From a virus, in IMG/VR virus record IMGVR_UViG_3300035204_000841, positions 1-20,507 of that record: a stretch of 20,507 nucleotides of DNA; one strand, given 5' to 3'. Positions 1 through 7,744 of the stretch are shown in pieces (position 1 is the stretch's first letter; the number at the start of each line of letters is the position of its first letter). A program made the translations under genes and the position numbers. The notes beneath the pieces are model-generated. The model was given only the letters and a program-made list of their open reading frames with translations, was not told the origin of the DNA and did not search any database.

Positions 1-2282
1 CCAGGACTACGAGAATTACCATCATCATCTGGGATTAAACCCATAGTTAAATCTACACCAGAATCAACAGCTGTAGTATAAGGGGTGCTCTGTGGAAAGT
101 CTTGTATTAAATCGGATATAAGATACTCTTCAAGAAATGGAACTTTAGCGTCAGATGTGATACCTACATCCATATGATTTTCACTATGAGCTATAATTAT
201 ATTGCTTGGGTCGGAAACACTATGAATCATTGCAACTGTGGGTACAGATAATTCAAATCTTTCACAAGTGGCATTAGTCCCACTTGTAGTAATTTTATAT
301 AAACGTGTAGTCCCTGCTACAATCCCATATAAAAGGAAATCAGCACTACCAGTATGAATAAGCACACTATGTGTAAAGGAAAATGCTATATCTTCTAAGT
401 CTGGAGATACTAGTTTATCTTTAAAGATTTTCCATTCTTCATCACCACTTAAGGCAAATAGGTCATCTTTATCAGGTCTGTCTTTATAATCAATGTTAGA
501 TAAAACTCTGTTATGAGTTTCTCCAGTTCCTATGTAAACTTTTCCAGCTTTAGCATTATAATCTATAACACTATCTATAGGAATATCTTTAGCCCCGTTT
601 AAATCTTCGTATTGAACATCGAATGAGAAATAGTCTCTAGATACATAATAATCATGTGTAATAGAAGGTAAGTCTTCTAATAGGGCGTTTTTAACTGACA
701 TATTCATACTATAAAGCCCCTCTTCTTTTTCAACATACGTTAAAGTATATGGGACTGCTTGACTAGTAAGAAATGGATTTAATGTAGCTACAGCACCTTG
801 GTTAAAATTTCCTGTAAATAGTGCACGTATTGCACCTCTACCATCTATAATACCTGTTACTTCTTTAGGGCCTGTAGTTAATTCTGTTACTCCTTCAATA
901 GAAAGTGTTGGATAGTAATCCATTGAATAAACATAAGGGCAAGCCTCTACAGGAGAAGCACTTAATCCTGAAAAAAGAGATGTTAATGTTACATTCTTTA
1001 TACGTGCTACCCTTCCATCTACGAGGTATCCTATAGGAATACTAATTTTAATATCTGCATAATCTATCTCGTCGGGGACACCCTCTACCCATGCTGTTAC
1101 ATCAAACTCTACATCAGCTAATTCTGATGTAGCAACACCTAAATTATCTACAGTACATGCGTAAGACGTTGTATCTTCAAATACGCCATAATCAGTGTAA
1201 TTAGAAATTTCTATATCAAAGGTTACATTGCCAAGTAGAGCACTATAAGTATCTTGCGAAATCCAAAAGTCTAAAGTGTTTTGGCTTAAGTCTGCAAATT
1301 TAGTCCAACCTGGAGTATCAATATTTAAGATTTCATTAAATATTGTATCTTCACCTTCTACACCTGCATATACCTGTAATTCTTCAGTACTAAAATATCC
1401 TATCCTCCATGCAAACATAGCAAATCCCATTGCATTTGCAGAAGCAGAACCAGTACTATAAACATGCTCTCTAAATAATACTGTTTGATTTCCAAGTCCA
1501 AAGGGTAGTTGTATACCATTTGTATCTAAACCTAATTGTACAGTATTTGTAGCAGACATTTCTAAATCATTTAATCGAGGTCCTGCAAAAATAAAAACAG
1601 CACTACCTAGAAATGCATTATAGTCTATTGACAGTTGTTCATAGCTGAATCCCCCTGTAAGTTGTGTTACATTTGCTGTTTCATCAGTTGTTGCTATGAT
1701 TTCATAAACATTAGTATTTATTCTTTTTGCTACATGTAGATATGTGCCGACAGCCCCAAAAGGTTCACTTGCTGATGAGGCATCTGAATAGTTACTTCCT
1801 TGCGTATAATACGCCATAGGTAAAGCTCTAAAATTTAAGTCAAAAGTAGCACTACTTATATCTGCAATAGAAAGGTCTCCTGCTACGCCAGACCATGGAT
1901 TCAGTGCGTTTTGAGCCGATAAATAAGTAGACTCTACAAGATGCTCCCATGTCGACCAAGGATTCGCATACCCTCCTCTAAACTTACTGATATATCCTGT
2001 GCTTTCGTCTCCTTCTAAAGACCATGTTGAATCTCCCCATTCAGGATGGTCTCTATTGTAATAGAAGAAATTAAACATAGACCCGTTATCGACATGTGCT
2101 GTTTCTAAACAGGAGAAACCATGAACTTCATACTGATATTCAACTATAGGAGGAGTGCCACCACCACCAGTACCACCACCAGGAGTTATCCCTCCACCAG
2201 AGCCTCCAGGACCAATGTTACCACCACCATTTCCATCTTCACCAGTTGGACCATCATCAAAATATGGATGTAATCGAATCAA
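1..2282 (-). CDS. Large virion protein, 3' end beyond window
   Basis: An uninterrupted minus-strand reading frame runs from 2282 to the left edge, about 760 codons with the C-terminus missing. No ATG is available near the 5' end. The best start is the TTG at 2282, whose last two bases form part of the TGA stop of the upstream gene (TTGA overlap), with GGAG 11 bases before it. The N-terminus reads MIRLHPYFDDGPTGED, then a Gly/Pro-rich low-complexity linker covers roughly residues 17-44. The rest is rich in Ser, Thr, aromatic and acidic residues, as expected for a beta-rich tail or receptor-contact protein, and the last visible part has repeated hydrophobic strands that could be propeller blades. 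It closes the leftward virion operon as far as visible. I recognise no domain with certainty. Its neighbour at 2279-2629 looks like the N-terminal piece of a propeller-type virion protein, so the two may act as one split protein. Confidence 0.8.
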   Translation of the reverse strand, partial: MIRLHPYFDDGPTGEDGNGGGNIGPGGSGGGITPGGGTGGGGTPPIVEYQYEVHGFSCLETAHVDNGSMFNFFYYNRDHPEWGDSTWSLEGDESTGYISKFRGGYANPWSTWEHLVESTYLSAQNALNPWSGVAGDLSIADISSATFDLNFRALPMAYYTQGSNYSDASSASEPFGAVGTYLHVAKRINTNVYEIIATTDETANVTQLTGGFSYEQLSIDYNAFLGSAVFIFAGPRLNDLEMSATNTVQLGLDTNGIQLPFGLGNQTVLFREHVYSTGSASANAMGFAMFAWRIGYFSTEELQVYAGVEGEDTIFNEILNIDTPGWTKFADLSQNTLDFWISQDTYSALLGNVTFDIEISNYTDYGVFEDTTSYACTVDNLGVATSELADVEFDVTAWVEGVPDEIDYADIKISIPIGYLVDGRVARIKNVTLTSLFSGLSASPVEACPYVYSMDYYPTLSIEGVTELTTGPKEVTGIIDGRGAIRALFTGNFNQGAVATLNPFLTSQAVPYTLTYVEKEEGLYSMNMSVKNALLEDLPSITHDYYVSRDYFSFDVQYEDLNGAKDIPIDSVIDYNAKAGKVYIGTGETHNRVLSNIDYKDRPDKDDLFALSGDEEWKIFKDKLVSPDLEDIAFSFTHSVLIHTGSADFLLYGIVAGTTRLYKITTSGTNATCERFELSVPTVAMIHSVSDPSNIIIAHSENHMDVGITSDAKVPFLEEYLISDLIQDFPQSTPYTTAVDSGVDLTMGLIPDDDGNSRSP

Positions 2283-2629
2283 TTTGTAATATTCTCCGAA
2301 ATAGGTTGTTGATTAGCAATAGCATTAGAATTGTTAACATTATCTTGCCAATTCTTTAAAATAACCAAAGAAGCTGTAGCATTGTTTCCTTTTTTATCTA
2401 AAGCTAAAAGATACTTAATTCCTTTATCTTCAAATGCATATATAGAATCTAAATTAGCTGTACCTTGGTATATATGTTTATCTGCCTCTATACCTTGAAG
2501 AGTCCCAGAAGGTGCTCTACTATCTATATTAATAGCATAAGAAGGATGTTCATCTGGAATATCTGCTTCATCAGCATTAAAGATTACACCTCCTTGAAAT
2601 GTTCTTATTTCTTTTAACTCTTTAGGCAC
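2279..2629 (-). CDS. Small virion protein, N-terminal propeller-like segment
   Basis: This 116-residue protein begins at a GTG that overlaps the TAG stop of the upstream gene (TAGTG). Its N-terminus (EIRTFQGGVIFNADEADIP, then NIDSRAPSGTLQGI) resembles the first strand and repeat of large phage virion proteins that open with a 'GG...D...P.....NID.R.G.L.G' pattern and continue as beta-propellers; this is a resemblance from memory. A single blade-like segment follows (SIYAFEDKGIKYLLALDKKGN), then an Asn-rich tail. The protein is too short for a propeller by itself. The next frame begins inside its stop codon, shifted by -1, and is very long, so this may be one half of a split protein. No canonical X-XXY-YYZ slippery heptamer is visible at the junction, so coupled translation is more likely than frameshifting. 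Confidence 0.75.
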   Translation of the reverse strand: MPKELKEIRTFQGGVIFNADEADIPDEHPSYAINIDSRAPSGTLQGIEADKHIYQGTANLDSIYAFEDKGIKYLLALDKKGNNATASLVILKNWQDNVNNSNAIANQQPISENITN

Positions 2630-3903
2630 TATTCAAAAGCCAATACTCTAACAGTTGCTACAGTTTCCCCTACTAAATTCCCAGGACCTGCGTTACCTGA
2701 TGCTGTACCAGTAGGTATACTACGTGCATAAATACCTTCCAATGAATTACCAAAGTGGTCGAGATGGTCTACCAGTACATTTCCTGAGTGCGAGGAGTCA
2801 AAATTCCATGCAAATTCCATACCAGAATTTACAGGCATACCTTCCAATGCAATACCTAATTCACCTGCATCGTAAGAAGATATGGTGCCAGTACCACCTG
2901 CTTCACGTGTTATAGTTTTATCTCCATTATCCCATGCAATATTATCATTATCAGTTGCTGTACCTACTGCTGGAGCAAGTTCTGTTTCATCAGGGATTGT
3001 ACCACTATCAAATATAGATGTTCCAGCTGTTGGGTCATCTAAAGCAATAGTACTTCCAGTATCCTTTAAGTCTGAAGTAACAATTATATCACCATCTGAA
3101 CCTATATCAATACTGCATCTTAAATCAAGAGCTTCAATCGCATCGTGAATTTTAGCTAACACTCCATTACCAGAAGTAGGAGAACCCCAAGTTACATCAG
3201 TAGCGTCAGTAGTAAAACTTACATCTGTTGGGCCTCCTCCATCTACATCAATAGATAAACCATATGTTGTACTTGCAGTTAATCCAGTATCTGTTTTACT
3301 GGTTTGTGCTGGCTGTTTATTAGCTATATACCCAAAACCTTGGTATCCTGCTTTATAGAATAACACTCTTAAACTCCCAGGAACTATGCCACCAGTGTCA
3401 GTCCCACCACAAGATATAGTTAAATCTGTACTATCCCATCTACCTTCACCATCTGTTGTAGTAGCACCATAAGTACTTTCTGTACCTACAGTAACCTTTG
3501 CAAATGCTTGTCTATTAGCATTACCCCCAGAGGTTTTTTCATCATAAAGAAGACCTCTAACATTTGGTAGTGATATAATTTCATCAGGAGCTAATATGTA
3601 ATGTAGATAGAAAGTTGCTTCACCTATATCGGTAGTATAGCTATGTTGATTATATTTTAAAGCAACTTCTATAGCTCCAGAACCACTTGCATTCTGTATT
3701 AATATTTGCTTCGGATTAGAAGGGCTTGCCCCTAATGTGCCTTCACTGGCAAATAACAATACATCATCAAAGGAATCACTTGGGCCTAATTTAACTTCTG
3801 AATCAAATATTTCAGATATCTCAGCAGTACGTGTGACATTCAAGCTGCGATTAGCCTTATCTGTACTTCCTGTGCTTGTAATTATACTTTTAAATGTTCC
3901 CAT
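2629..3903 (-). CDS. Putative virion structural protein, 424 aa
   Basis: An ATG start is preceded by AGGAG at good spacing. The protein is acidic and rich in Gly, Thr, Ser and Asp with no membrane segment, as is usual for extracellular beta-rich phage proteins. In the middle (about residues 205-260) is a segment reading 'DTGLTASTTYGLSIDVDGGG...SFTTDATDVTWG...VLAKIHDAIEA'. I take it as a small self-contained beta domain plus a helix that recurs in phage virion proteins, without a name I can defend. The N-terminal 120 residues contain strands typical of a virion attachment region (QILIQNASGSGAIEVALKY). Its stop TAG overlaps the GTG of the next gene. A tail-fibre, head-fibre or decoration role is plausible from position, but function is not established. 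Confidence 0.7.
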   Translation of the reverse strand: MGTFKSIITSTGSTDKANRSLNVTRTAEISEIFDSEVKLGPSDSFDDVLLFASEGTLGASPSNPKQILIQNASGSGAIEVALKYNQHSYTTDIGEATFYLHYILAPDEIISLPNVRGLLYDEKTSGGNANRQAFAKVTVGTESTYGATTTDGEGRWDSTDLTISCGGTDTGGIVPGSLRVLFYKAGYQGFGYIANKQPAQTSKTDTGLTASTTYGLSIDVDGGGPTDVSFTTDATDVTWGSPTSGNGVLAKIHDAIEALDLRCSIDIGSDGDIIVTSDLKDTGSTIALDDPTAGTSIFDSGTIPDETELAPAVGTATDNDNIAWDNGDKTITREAGGTGTISSYDAGELGIALEGMPVNSGMEFAWNFDSSHSGNVLVDHLDHFGNSLEGIYARSIPTGTASGNAGPGNLVGETVATVRVLAFE

Positions 3904-3912
3904 TTTTTTCTC

Positions 3913-4536
3913 CTAAAAGTCTTGTCGAGTAGGCTGTGGCCCAAAAGCAGTTGAGGGGTTACGACCTACATAAGTATCTTCAGTTGGATTGTTAAGATAC
4001 GCAGGTGCTCCACCTTCACCTTGTGCCATTTCTGGTGCAATAGGACCTCTATTTGATTTAGGTTGTCCAAAACCAAAACTATCTTTAGCTTTATGAGCTA
4101 TGTAATCCTCATCGCTATATTTACCTTGAGCTTTACGTAAAGCAGATTCTGTCTTATAACCGAAAGCACCATCAACACCTAACTCACTCCCATCATAATC
4201 TGAAAAGCCAGCCTTATTCAAATAGTTTTGTAATTGCATTACTTGTGCTTTATTTTGAGGGTCAATCTGTTGCTTTAATATATTAACACCAAAAGCAGCT
4301 TCCTCTGGTGAAGCATTCTCGTTCATGCTCTTTTGCATTGCTAAAGAGGTGTCATCACCTCTATCTTGATACTTCTGATTCCAAAAAGAGTTATCATTAA
4401 ATACTTGTTGTGCTCTTTCCTGTTCTAGTTCATCTGCACTATCTTTAACCCTGCCGAACATACGACCTTCTTTACCACCCTGAAACAAACCTTTATCGTC
4501 TGTCATTTTATCTTTTATAATGTCCCAAAAACTCAT
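3913..4536 (-). CDS. Virion-associated protein with peptidoglycan-binding domain
   Basis: This 207-residue hydrophilic protein carries a PG_binding_1-like domain at about residues 96-138. The hallmark GVDGAFGYKTESALRKAQ lies at 120-137 and is preceded by the helix QVMQLQNYLNKAGF. In that family the three-helix domain binds the cell wall and usually accompanies an enzyme, but no catalytic domain is visible here. The N-terminal 90 residues are charged and helical (SFWDIIKDKMTDDKG), and the C-terminal 60 are Pro/Gly/Asn-rich and probably disordered. It lies between the metallophosphoesterase and a virion protein. It could be a virion component that contacts the wall at entry, or an assembly factor in which the fold has been reused. 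The start is ATG with a GAAGGAT sequence upstream that overlaps the stop of the previous gene. Confidence 0.7.
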   Translation of the reverse strand: MSFWDIIKDKMTDDKGLFQGGKEGRMFGRVKDSADELEQERAQQVFNDNSFWNQKYQDRGDDTSLAMQKSMNENASPEEAAFGVNILKQQIDPQNKAQVMQLQNYLNKAGFSDYDGSELGVDGAFGYKTESALRKAQGKYSDEDYIAHKAKDSFGFGQPKSNRGPIAPEMAQGEGGAPAYLNNPTEDTYVGRNPSTAFGPQPTRQDF

Positions 4537-4541
4537 ATCAT

Positions 4542-5303
4542 TTATCCTTCTATTACATCACCCCACAATGTGGTGCGACCTTTTATTATTTCAACAACTT
4601 CCACTTTGAAAGTTCCGTTCTTAAACCAATCTATTATTGCAAAACCATGATTCCAGTTATGCAATCTACCCCTTAACCATTTATTCTTTTCACGACTCAT
4701 ATCTTTTAAACAACCTAAAGACCAAGCCCCGATTGTACCACCAAGTTTAGTAAGTGTATGCCTCTGGAAATCGTGTACGTGTCCATATATAATATTCTCT
4801 CCGTAACATTCCAAATGCTTCTTAGCATGGTATGTAGTAGCATAAGCACCATGTATAAACGTTAATTTTCCTATTTTAAGAGGCTCATTGTAACTAAGGT
4901 ACTTGTAACCACGTTCTTTCCATTTACATGCCTTCTTGAAGGTATATTCGTCCATGTAAGGGTATCTCTCAACGAATGCATCTAACCACTCATCATGATT
5001 ACCTGCACAGATGTAACGCTTCTTGCATTTCACTTCATCAAGTACAGTATCAATCTGGTCTATGCCTTCGTTGACCTTTTCAATCTCTGAGTCAATTAAA
5101 GGTATCTGATATTCTAATGGAGGTAATTTCTTGCCTTTATACCTCCATGCGCTCACCGTTTCCCACTCCCCTACATCACCAAGGTTAATAAAGATATCTG
5201 GCTTAATCCTCTTTATTCCTTTCAATACCACATTCAGAGCTGTTTGGTCGTGAATGGGGAAGTGTTGGTCAGGTATTACGACTGCTCTTTTGGATAATTC
5301 CAA
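4542..5303 (-). CDS. Calcineurin-like metallophosphoesterase
   Basis: This 253-residue protein has every motif of the binuclear metallophosphoesterase fold in order: PDQH (D12, H14), LGDVGEW (D43), GNHDEW (N102, H103), FIHG (H151) and GHVH (H175, H177). Enzymes of this fold use two metal ions to hydrolyse phosphomono- or diesters; the substrate cannot be read from sequence. No signal peptide is seen. The start is a TTG at 5303 because a TGA lies two codons upstream in frame; GGGAG sits 11 bases before it. The gene follows the endolysin, with a possible 27-codon ORF bridging the gap, and precedes virion genes. Metallophosphoesterases in phages are more often found with replication genes, so a place in the late lysis/virion operon is notable. 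Confidence 0.92.
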   Translation of the reverse strand: MELSKRAVVIPDQHFPIHDQTALNVVLKGIKRIKPDIFINLGDVGEWETVSAWRYKGKKLPPLEYQIPLIDSEIEKVNEGIDQIDTVLDEVKCKKRYICAGNHDEWLDAFVERYPYMDEYTFKKACKWKERGYKYLSYNEPLKIGKLTFIHGAYATTYHAKKHLECYGENIIYGHVHDFQRHTLTKLGGTIGAWSLGCLKDMSREKNKWLRGRLHNWNHGFAIIDWFKNGTFKVEVVEIIKGRTTLWGDVIEG

Positions 5304-5359
5304 GAGTAATCAGACTCCCAATAGTTAACAAAATATGTAAAAGAGCTATAGTAGTACAT
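5276..5359 (-). CDS. Possible 27-residue coupling ORF
   Basis: An ATG at 5359 shares its A with the TAA stop of the endolysin gene (TAATG) and opens 27 codons ending in TAA at 5276-5278, overlapping the first 28 bases of the phosphoesterase gene. The peptide begins MYYYSSFTYFVNYWESDY and is very aromatic. Its translation would carry ribosomes across the otherwise untranslated 55-base gap and up to the weak TTG start of the phosphoesterase. The same stop/start overlap is used by several certain genes in this operon, which is the main support. The peptide resembles nothing I know, and a chance ORF is quite possible. Confidence 0.3.
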   Translation of the reverse strand: MYYYSSFTYFVNYWESDYSWNYPKEQS

Positions 5360-5718
5360 TAATATACTCCTATTCCTTGATTAGTTTTACCTTTACCTAT
5401 ATGTATAAAAGTATCACCAATCGCTAAATCTTTAAAGTAGTCATTGTTTAATAAAGCCTTGAGTAGTTTAGCTCTGAAATATCTACTCTTAACTTTAATA
5501 TCAACTGCTAATCCTCTAGGATGGTCTCCTGCTGAATTTGAAGATACTTCAGCATTATGCTTCTCACATCTCCATCCAGAATTAGGGACCATAGGATAAC
5601 CATAATCATTACGAATCTTCTGTAGTTCTATCATAAATGTTTTGTCCATCTCTTGTTTATTACAACAAGGACAGACAAATTCAGACTCGTAAAAATTCTC
5701 TGTAAGTTTAAGAGGCAC
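5359..5718 (-). CDS. Peptidase M15 family endolysin (D-Ala-D-Ala carboxypeptidase-like)
   Basis: This 119-residue protein is a compact M15A/VanY-like zinc peptidase. It has the N-terminal signature ENFYESEFVCPCC, then SGWRCEKHN (47-55), the zinc motif GDHPRGLAVDI (H66 and D73 as ligands) and a terminal FIHIGKG giving the third ligand H106. The family cleaves peptide bonds in peptidoglycan cross-bridges or stem peptides, and single-domain versions of this length are common phage endolysins. No secretion signal is present, so it would need a holin to reach the wall. It starts at a GTG that overlaps the TAG of the upstream gene. Immediately upstream are a 54-residue protein and a holin-like membrane protein, which together form the lysis module. 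Confidence 0.92.
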   Translation of the reverse strand: MPLKLTENFYESEFVCPCCNKQEMDKTFMIELQKIRNDYGYPMVPNSGWRCEKHNAEVSSNSAGDHPRGLAVDIKVKSRYFRAKLLKALLNNDYFKDLAIGDTFIHIGKGKTNQGIGVY

Positions 5719-5882
5719 TACTTCAATGCTTTCTTAACTTCATCCCATAAGGTATCATCAAGTTTGTTAGAACTCTTAGCTATAAAGTAATCACCTAGCT
5801 TAATAAGGATTGCTTTAATAACCTTCTCTGACAATACACCTTTAATTATTGCTGTACCAACAGCTGCTATTGCGTTTCCCAT
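5718..5882 (-). CDS. Small conserved-style lysis-module protein, 54 aa
   Basis: I place the start at the ATG at 5882 because AGGAG lies six bases upstream; a longer frame back to 5987 exists but would overlap the upstream gene heavily and read through it out of frame. The peptide begins MGNAIAAVGTAIIKGVLSEK, continues with a second hydrophobic helix (VIKAILIKLGDYFIAK) and ends in a charged helix (LDDTLWDEVKKALK). The two hydrophobic stretches are short and amphipathic, not classic membrane spans. Its place between the holin-like gene and the endolysin, with a TAGTG overlap into the latter, suggests an accessory lysis role such as a second holin or antiholin. That is inferred from position only. 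Confidence 0.75.
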   Translation of the reverse strand: MGNAIAAVGTAIIKGVLSEKVIKAILIKLGDYFIAKSSNKLDDTLWDEVKKALK

Positions 5883-5890
5883 CTTATCTC

Positions 5891-6130
5891 CTATCCTATA
5901 TTTAACCAACCCATTTTTAGAAAGAAAGCAAGTAAAGCAGATATTGTAAAAGCTACTTTCAAACCTCCCATAAACTGGTCTTTCCAAGACTCTAGGTTAG
6001 AAACTCGTCCGTTAGTTAATTTAACTTGTTCTAATATCTCGTCAGTTCGTTTATGAATGACTTTAAGTTTATCGTGCATATCTTCTCTCATTGCCTTGCA
6101 TTCTCTTTCATATGTACTTAATTTTTCCAT
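5891..6130 (-). CDS. Holin-like / XhlA-type membrane protein
   Basis: This 79-residue protein has a charged N-terminal helical region with coiled-coil character (residues 1-50, including DEILEQVKLTNGRVSNLESW) and one C-terminal membrane span (about 54-73, GGLKVAFTISALLAFFLKMG). That architecture, with the 'TNGRVSNLE.W' sequence just before the span, is typical of XhlA/hemolysin-like phage proteins, which act with holins at the inner membrane. The start is an ATG overlapping the TAA of the upstream gene (TAATG), with GGAGAGG before it. Its position directly upstream of a 54-residue protein and an M15 endolysin supports a lysis function. Whether it forms the hole itself or assists is not decidable here. 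Confidence 0.82.
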   Translation of the reverse strand: MEKLSTYERECKAMREDMHDKLKVIHKRTDEILEQVKLTNGRVSNLESWKDQFMGGLKVAFTISALLAFFLKMGWLNIG

Positions 6131-6693
6131 TACGCCTCTCCTATGACAGTAAGTGTAATGTTTTCAGATTCTATCTCTATAGGGGTACCAGTATCATCTG
6201 TATCAAGAGATGTCATTATAAATTTAACTTTTCTTGTTGCTCCTGAAACATTAGATATTAAAGTTGAATTTAGGTTTTTAGAATAATACGCATCTAGTAA
6301 CTCTGTTGTATCTGGAGATATATTGCTAGAGTAAATTACTGTTCCACCTGTTGTCGTAACTACTAAAGTGCAATAGTTTATTCTTTCTGTGAAATACTGA
6401 GCATGCATTTCAAAATTAATAGTATCCCCGTAATGGATTGTTCCGTTTAATATTTCTATATCGCTTTTCCCTTTTACTATTTTAACATAAGAGGGAGCGC
6501 TTACCCAGCCCAAAGAAGGCCGATAGAATGTTGCTTTATAATTATATAAACCTACACTAGGAGAGATTGTTGTCTCCCAACTATCATTTAATGGAAAGTT
6601 TGCACTCCAAATCACATCATACCCTTTTGTTGACCACGAGGTAGGTGACCCCCATCCTTGCTGTGATTCTATTTTTACATATCCTATTGGCAT
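6130..6693 (-). CDS. Putative virion protein, Ig-like beta-rich, 187 aa
   Basis: Not recognised as a named family. The protein has alternating hydrophobic and polar strands throughout (YVKIVKGKSDIEILNGTIHY, then CTLVVTTTGGTVIYSSNI, then RKVKFIMTS) and ends in a strand-rich segment 'ENITLTVIGEA'. This pattern fits two immunoglobulin- or fibronectin-like beta-sandwich domains, common in phage surface proteins. No signal peptide, membrane span or catalytic motif is seen. It is the last gene before the lysis module and is joined to the holin-like gene by a TAATG overlap. Upstream it lies two bases from the stop of the 346-residue virion protein, so it is certainly co-transcribed. Confidence 0.65.
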   Translation of the reverse strand: MPIGYVKIESQQGWGSPTSWSTKGYDVIWSANFPLNDSWETTISPSVGLYNYKATFYRPSLGWVSAPSYVKIVKGKSDIEILNGTIHYGDTINFEMHAQYFTERINYCTLVVTTTGGTVIYSSNISPDTTELLDAYYSKNLNSTLISNVSGATRKVKFIMTSLDTDDTGTPIEIESENITLTVIGEA

Positions 6694-6695
6694 GC

Positions 6696-7736
6696 TTAAT
6701 AAACAATCTCGCCACCTATAGTTACGTTTGTTCCAGGGACAATTACATAATTATTAGGAGTAGTTATTGTCGCAGCACCTGGAGAACTTAAATCACAAGA
6801 TAATGTTAAACCTGAATCTGTAAAAGAACTATCTGTCGCTAAACTATAGCCTTGAGCTACACCTAATCCATCGTCTCTCCACCCTAATCCTAGGTTGAAA
6901 GTTTTATTTGTATCACTATTATTGGCCTGCAAACCTAAGAAGTCTAAATCTATTTCTACTACATCTGATACGAATAATCCACCAGCGAACTGTAAATGTA
7001 ATGAAGCATCAGCATTAATGTGCCAGAAATCACTTTCTGCTCCAAAAACTATCGGCAAATCTCCATACTCTAATGCAGTATATAATTCGTAAGTTCCCCA
7101 TCCTGGATTAAAGGTTATTGGAAACTCTTTATAACCTGCGTCAGATTCATTTCCTGACATTATAAACTTTTGAGTAATAGGTATATTTACAATAACATTA
7201 TTAGTTGCGTCATCTGTGTCTGTTATCTCAAGATTAAAGTTTTGCATATGGGAACCCAATATATCAAAATTCCAAGCACCTGCCTCACCAATAGAAGGAA
7301 TAAAAGCAATGTTTTGCATATAAAATCTATTAGTAGGAATTTCCGCAATATCATTATTAATCCCTGAATATGTTTCATAATCAGAATCATCCCAATGGTC
7401 CGAAGGGTCGTCAGCGTCACTCTTGTCTTCATACCAAACTATAGTAGATAGCTTTACATCTCCAGGAGGATATAGATAAACAAGCTCGCTTGTTGCCGTA
7501 TCTTCACTAGTTATCCCAGAATCCATGATACTTACAACTCTTAACGGAAGTATCAAGCTAGGGTTGGCTAAATTTATTGGAGCTGCACTTTTCCATGTAT
7601 TTGTAGTTGTGTTTATATATGAACCATCTGCTGTTTCACTGCCACCACTTCCTATATCATTAGCAGCTACCGTTATTGTGTCTAAGACTAAAGGTGTTGC
7701 TGCTGAATCTCTTATTTCTATACTTTCTATTGCCAT
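6696..7736 (-). CDS. Putative virion protein, 346 aa, possible paralogue of next gene upstream
   Basis: The ATG is preceded by AGGAGAGGAA. The protein is acidic and beta-rich with no membrane span. A segment near residues 60-100 reads 'LRVVSIMDSGITSEDT', then 'SELVYLYPPGDVKLSTIVWY'. The upstream protein (7745-8596) has a matching series, 'VKAKSIADDGDEQSTEEQ', then 'IFLYHPDLENTSTAVLIW', so the two are probably distant paralogues. Both also contain a 'WNF' strand in their later part. The C-terminal 100 residues are rich in Ser, Thr, Asn and Gly and end with 'VTIGGEIVY'. Position in the late operon suggests a fibre, decoration or head-surface protein; the actual role is unknown. Confidence 0.65.
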   Translation of the reverse strand: MAIESIEIRDSAATPLVLDTITVAANDIGSGGSETADGSYINTTTNTWKSAAPINLANPSLILPLRVVSIMDSGITSEDTATSELVYLYPPGDVKLSTIVWYEDKSDADDPSDHWDDSDYETYSGINNDIAEIPTNRFYMQNIAFIPSIGEAGAWNFDILGSHMQNFNLEITDTDDATNNVIVNIPITQKFIMSGNESDAGYKEFPITFNPGWGTYELYTALEYGDLPIVFGAESDFWHINADASLHLQFAGGLFVSDVVEIDLDFLGLQANNSDTNKTFNLGLGWRDDGLGVAQGYSLATDSSFTDSGLTLSCDLSSPGAATITTPNNYVIVPGTNVTIGGEIVY

Positions 7737-7744
7737 TTCCTCTC

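Noticed and set aside
2279-2282. Programmed -1 ribosomal frameshift at the junction of the 116-residue and large proteins
   Set aside because: No in-frame X-XXY-YYZ slippery heptamer is present; a TTG start with GGAG upstream explains the overlap more simply.
2724-3148. Rightward ORFs opposite the 424-residue virion gene
   Set aside because: They are antisense shadows with no ribosome-binding sites and lie inside a confident leftward gene.
5883-5987. Longer N-terminus for the 54-residue lysis-module protein
   Set aside because: The extra 35 codons lie inside the holin-like gene in another frame, while the ATG at 5882 has a well-placed AGGAG.
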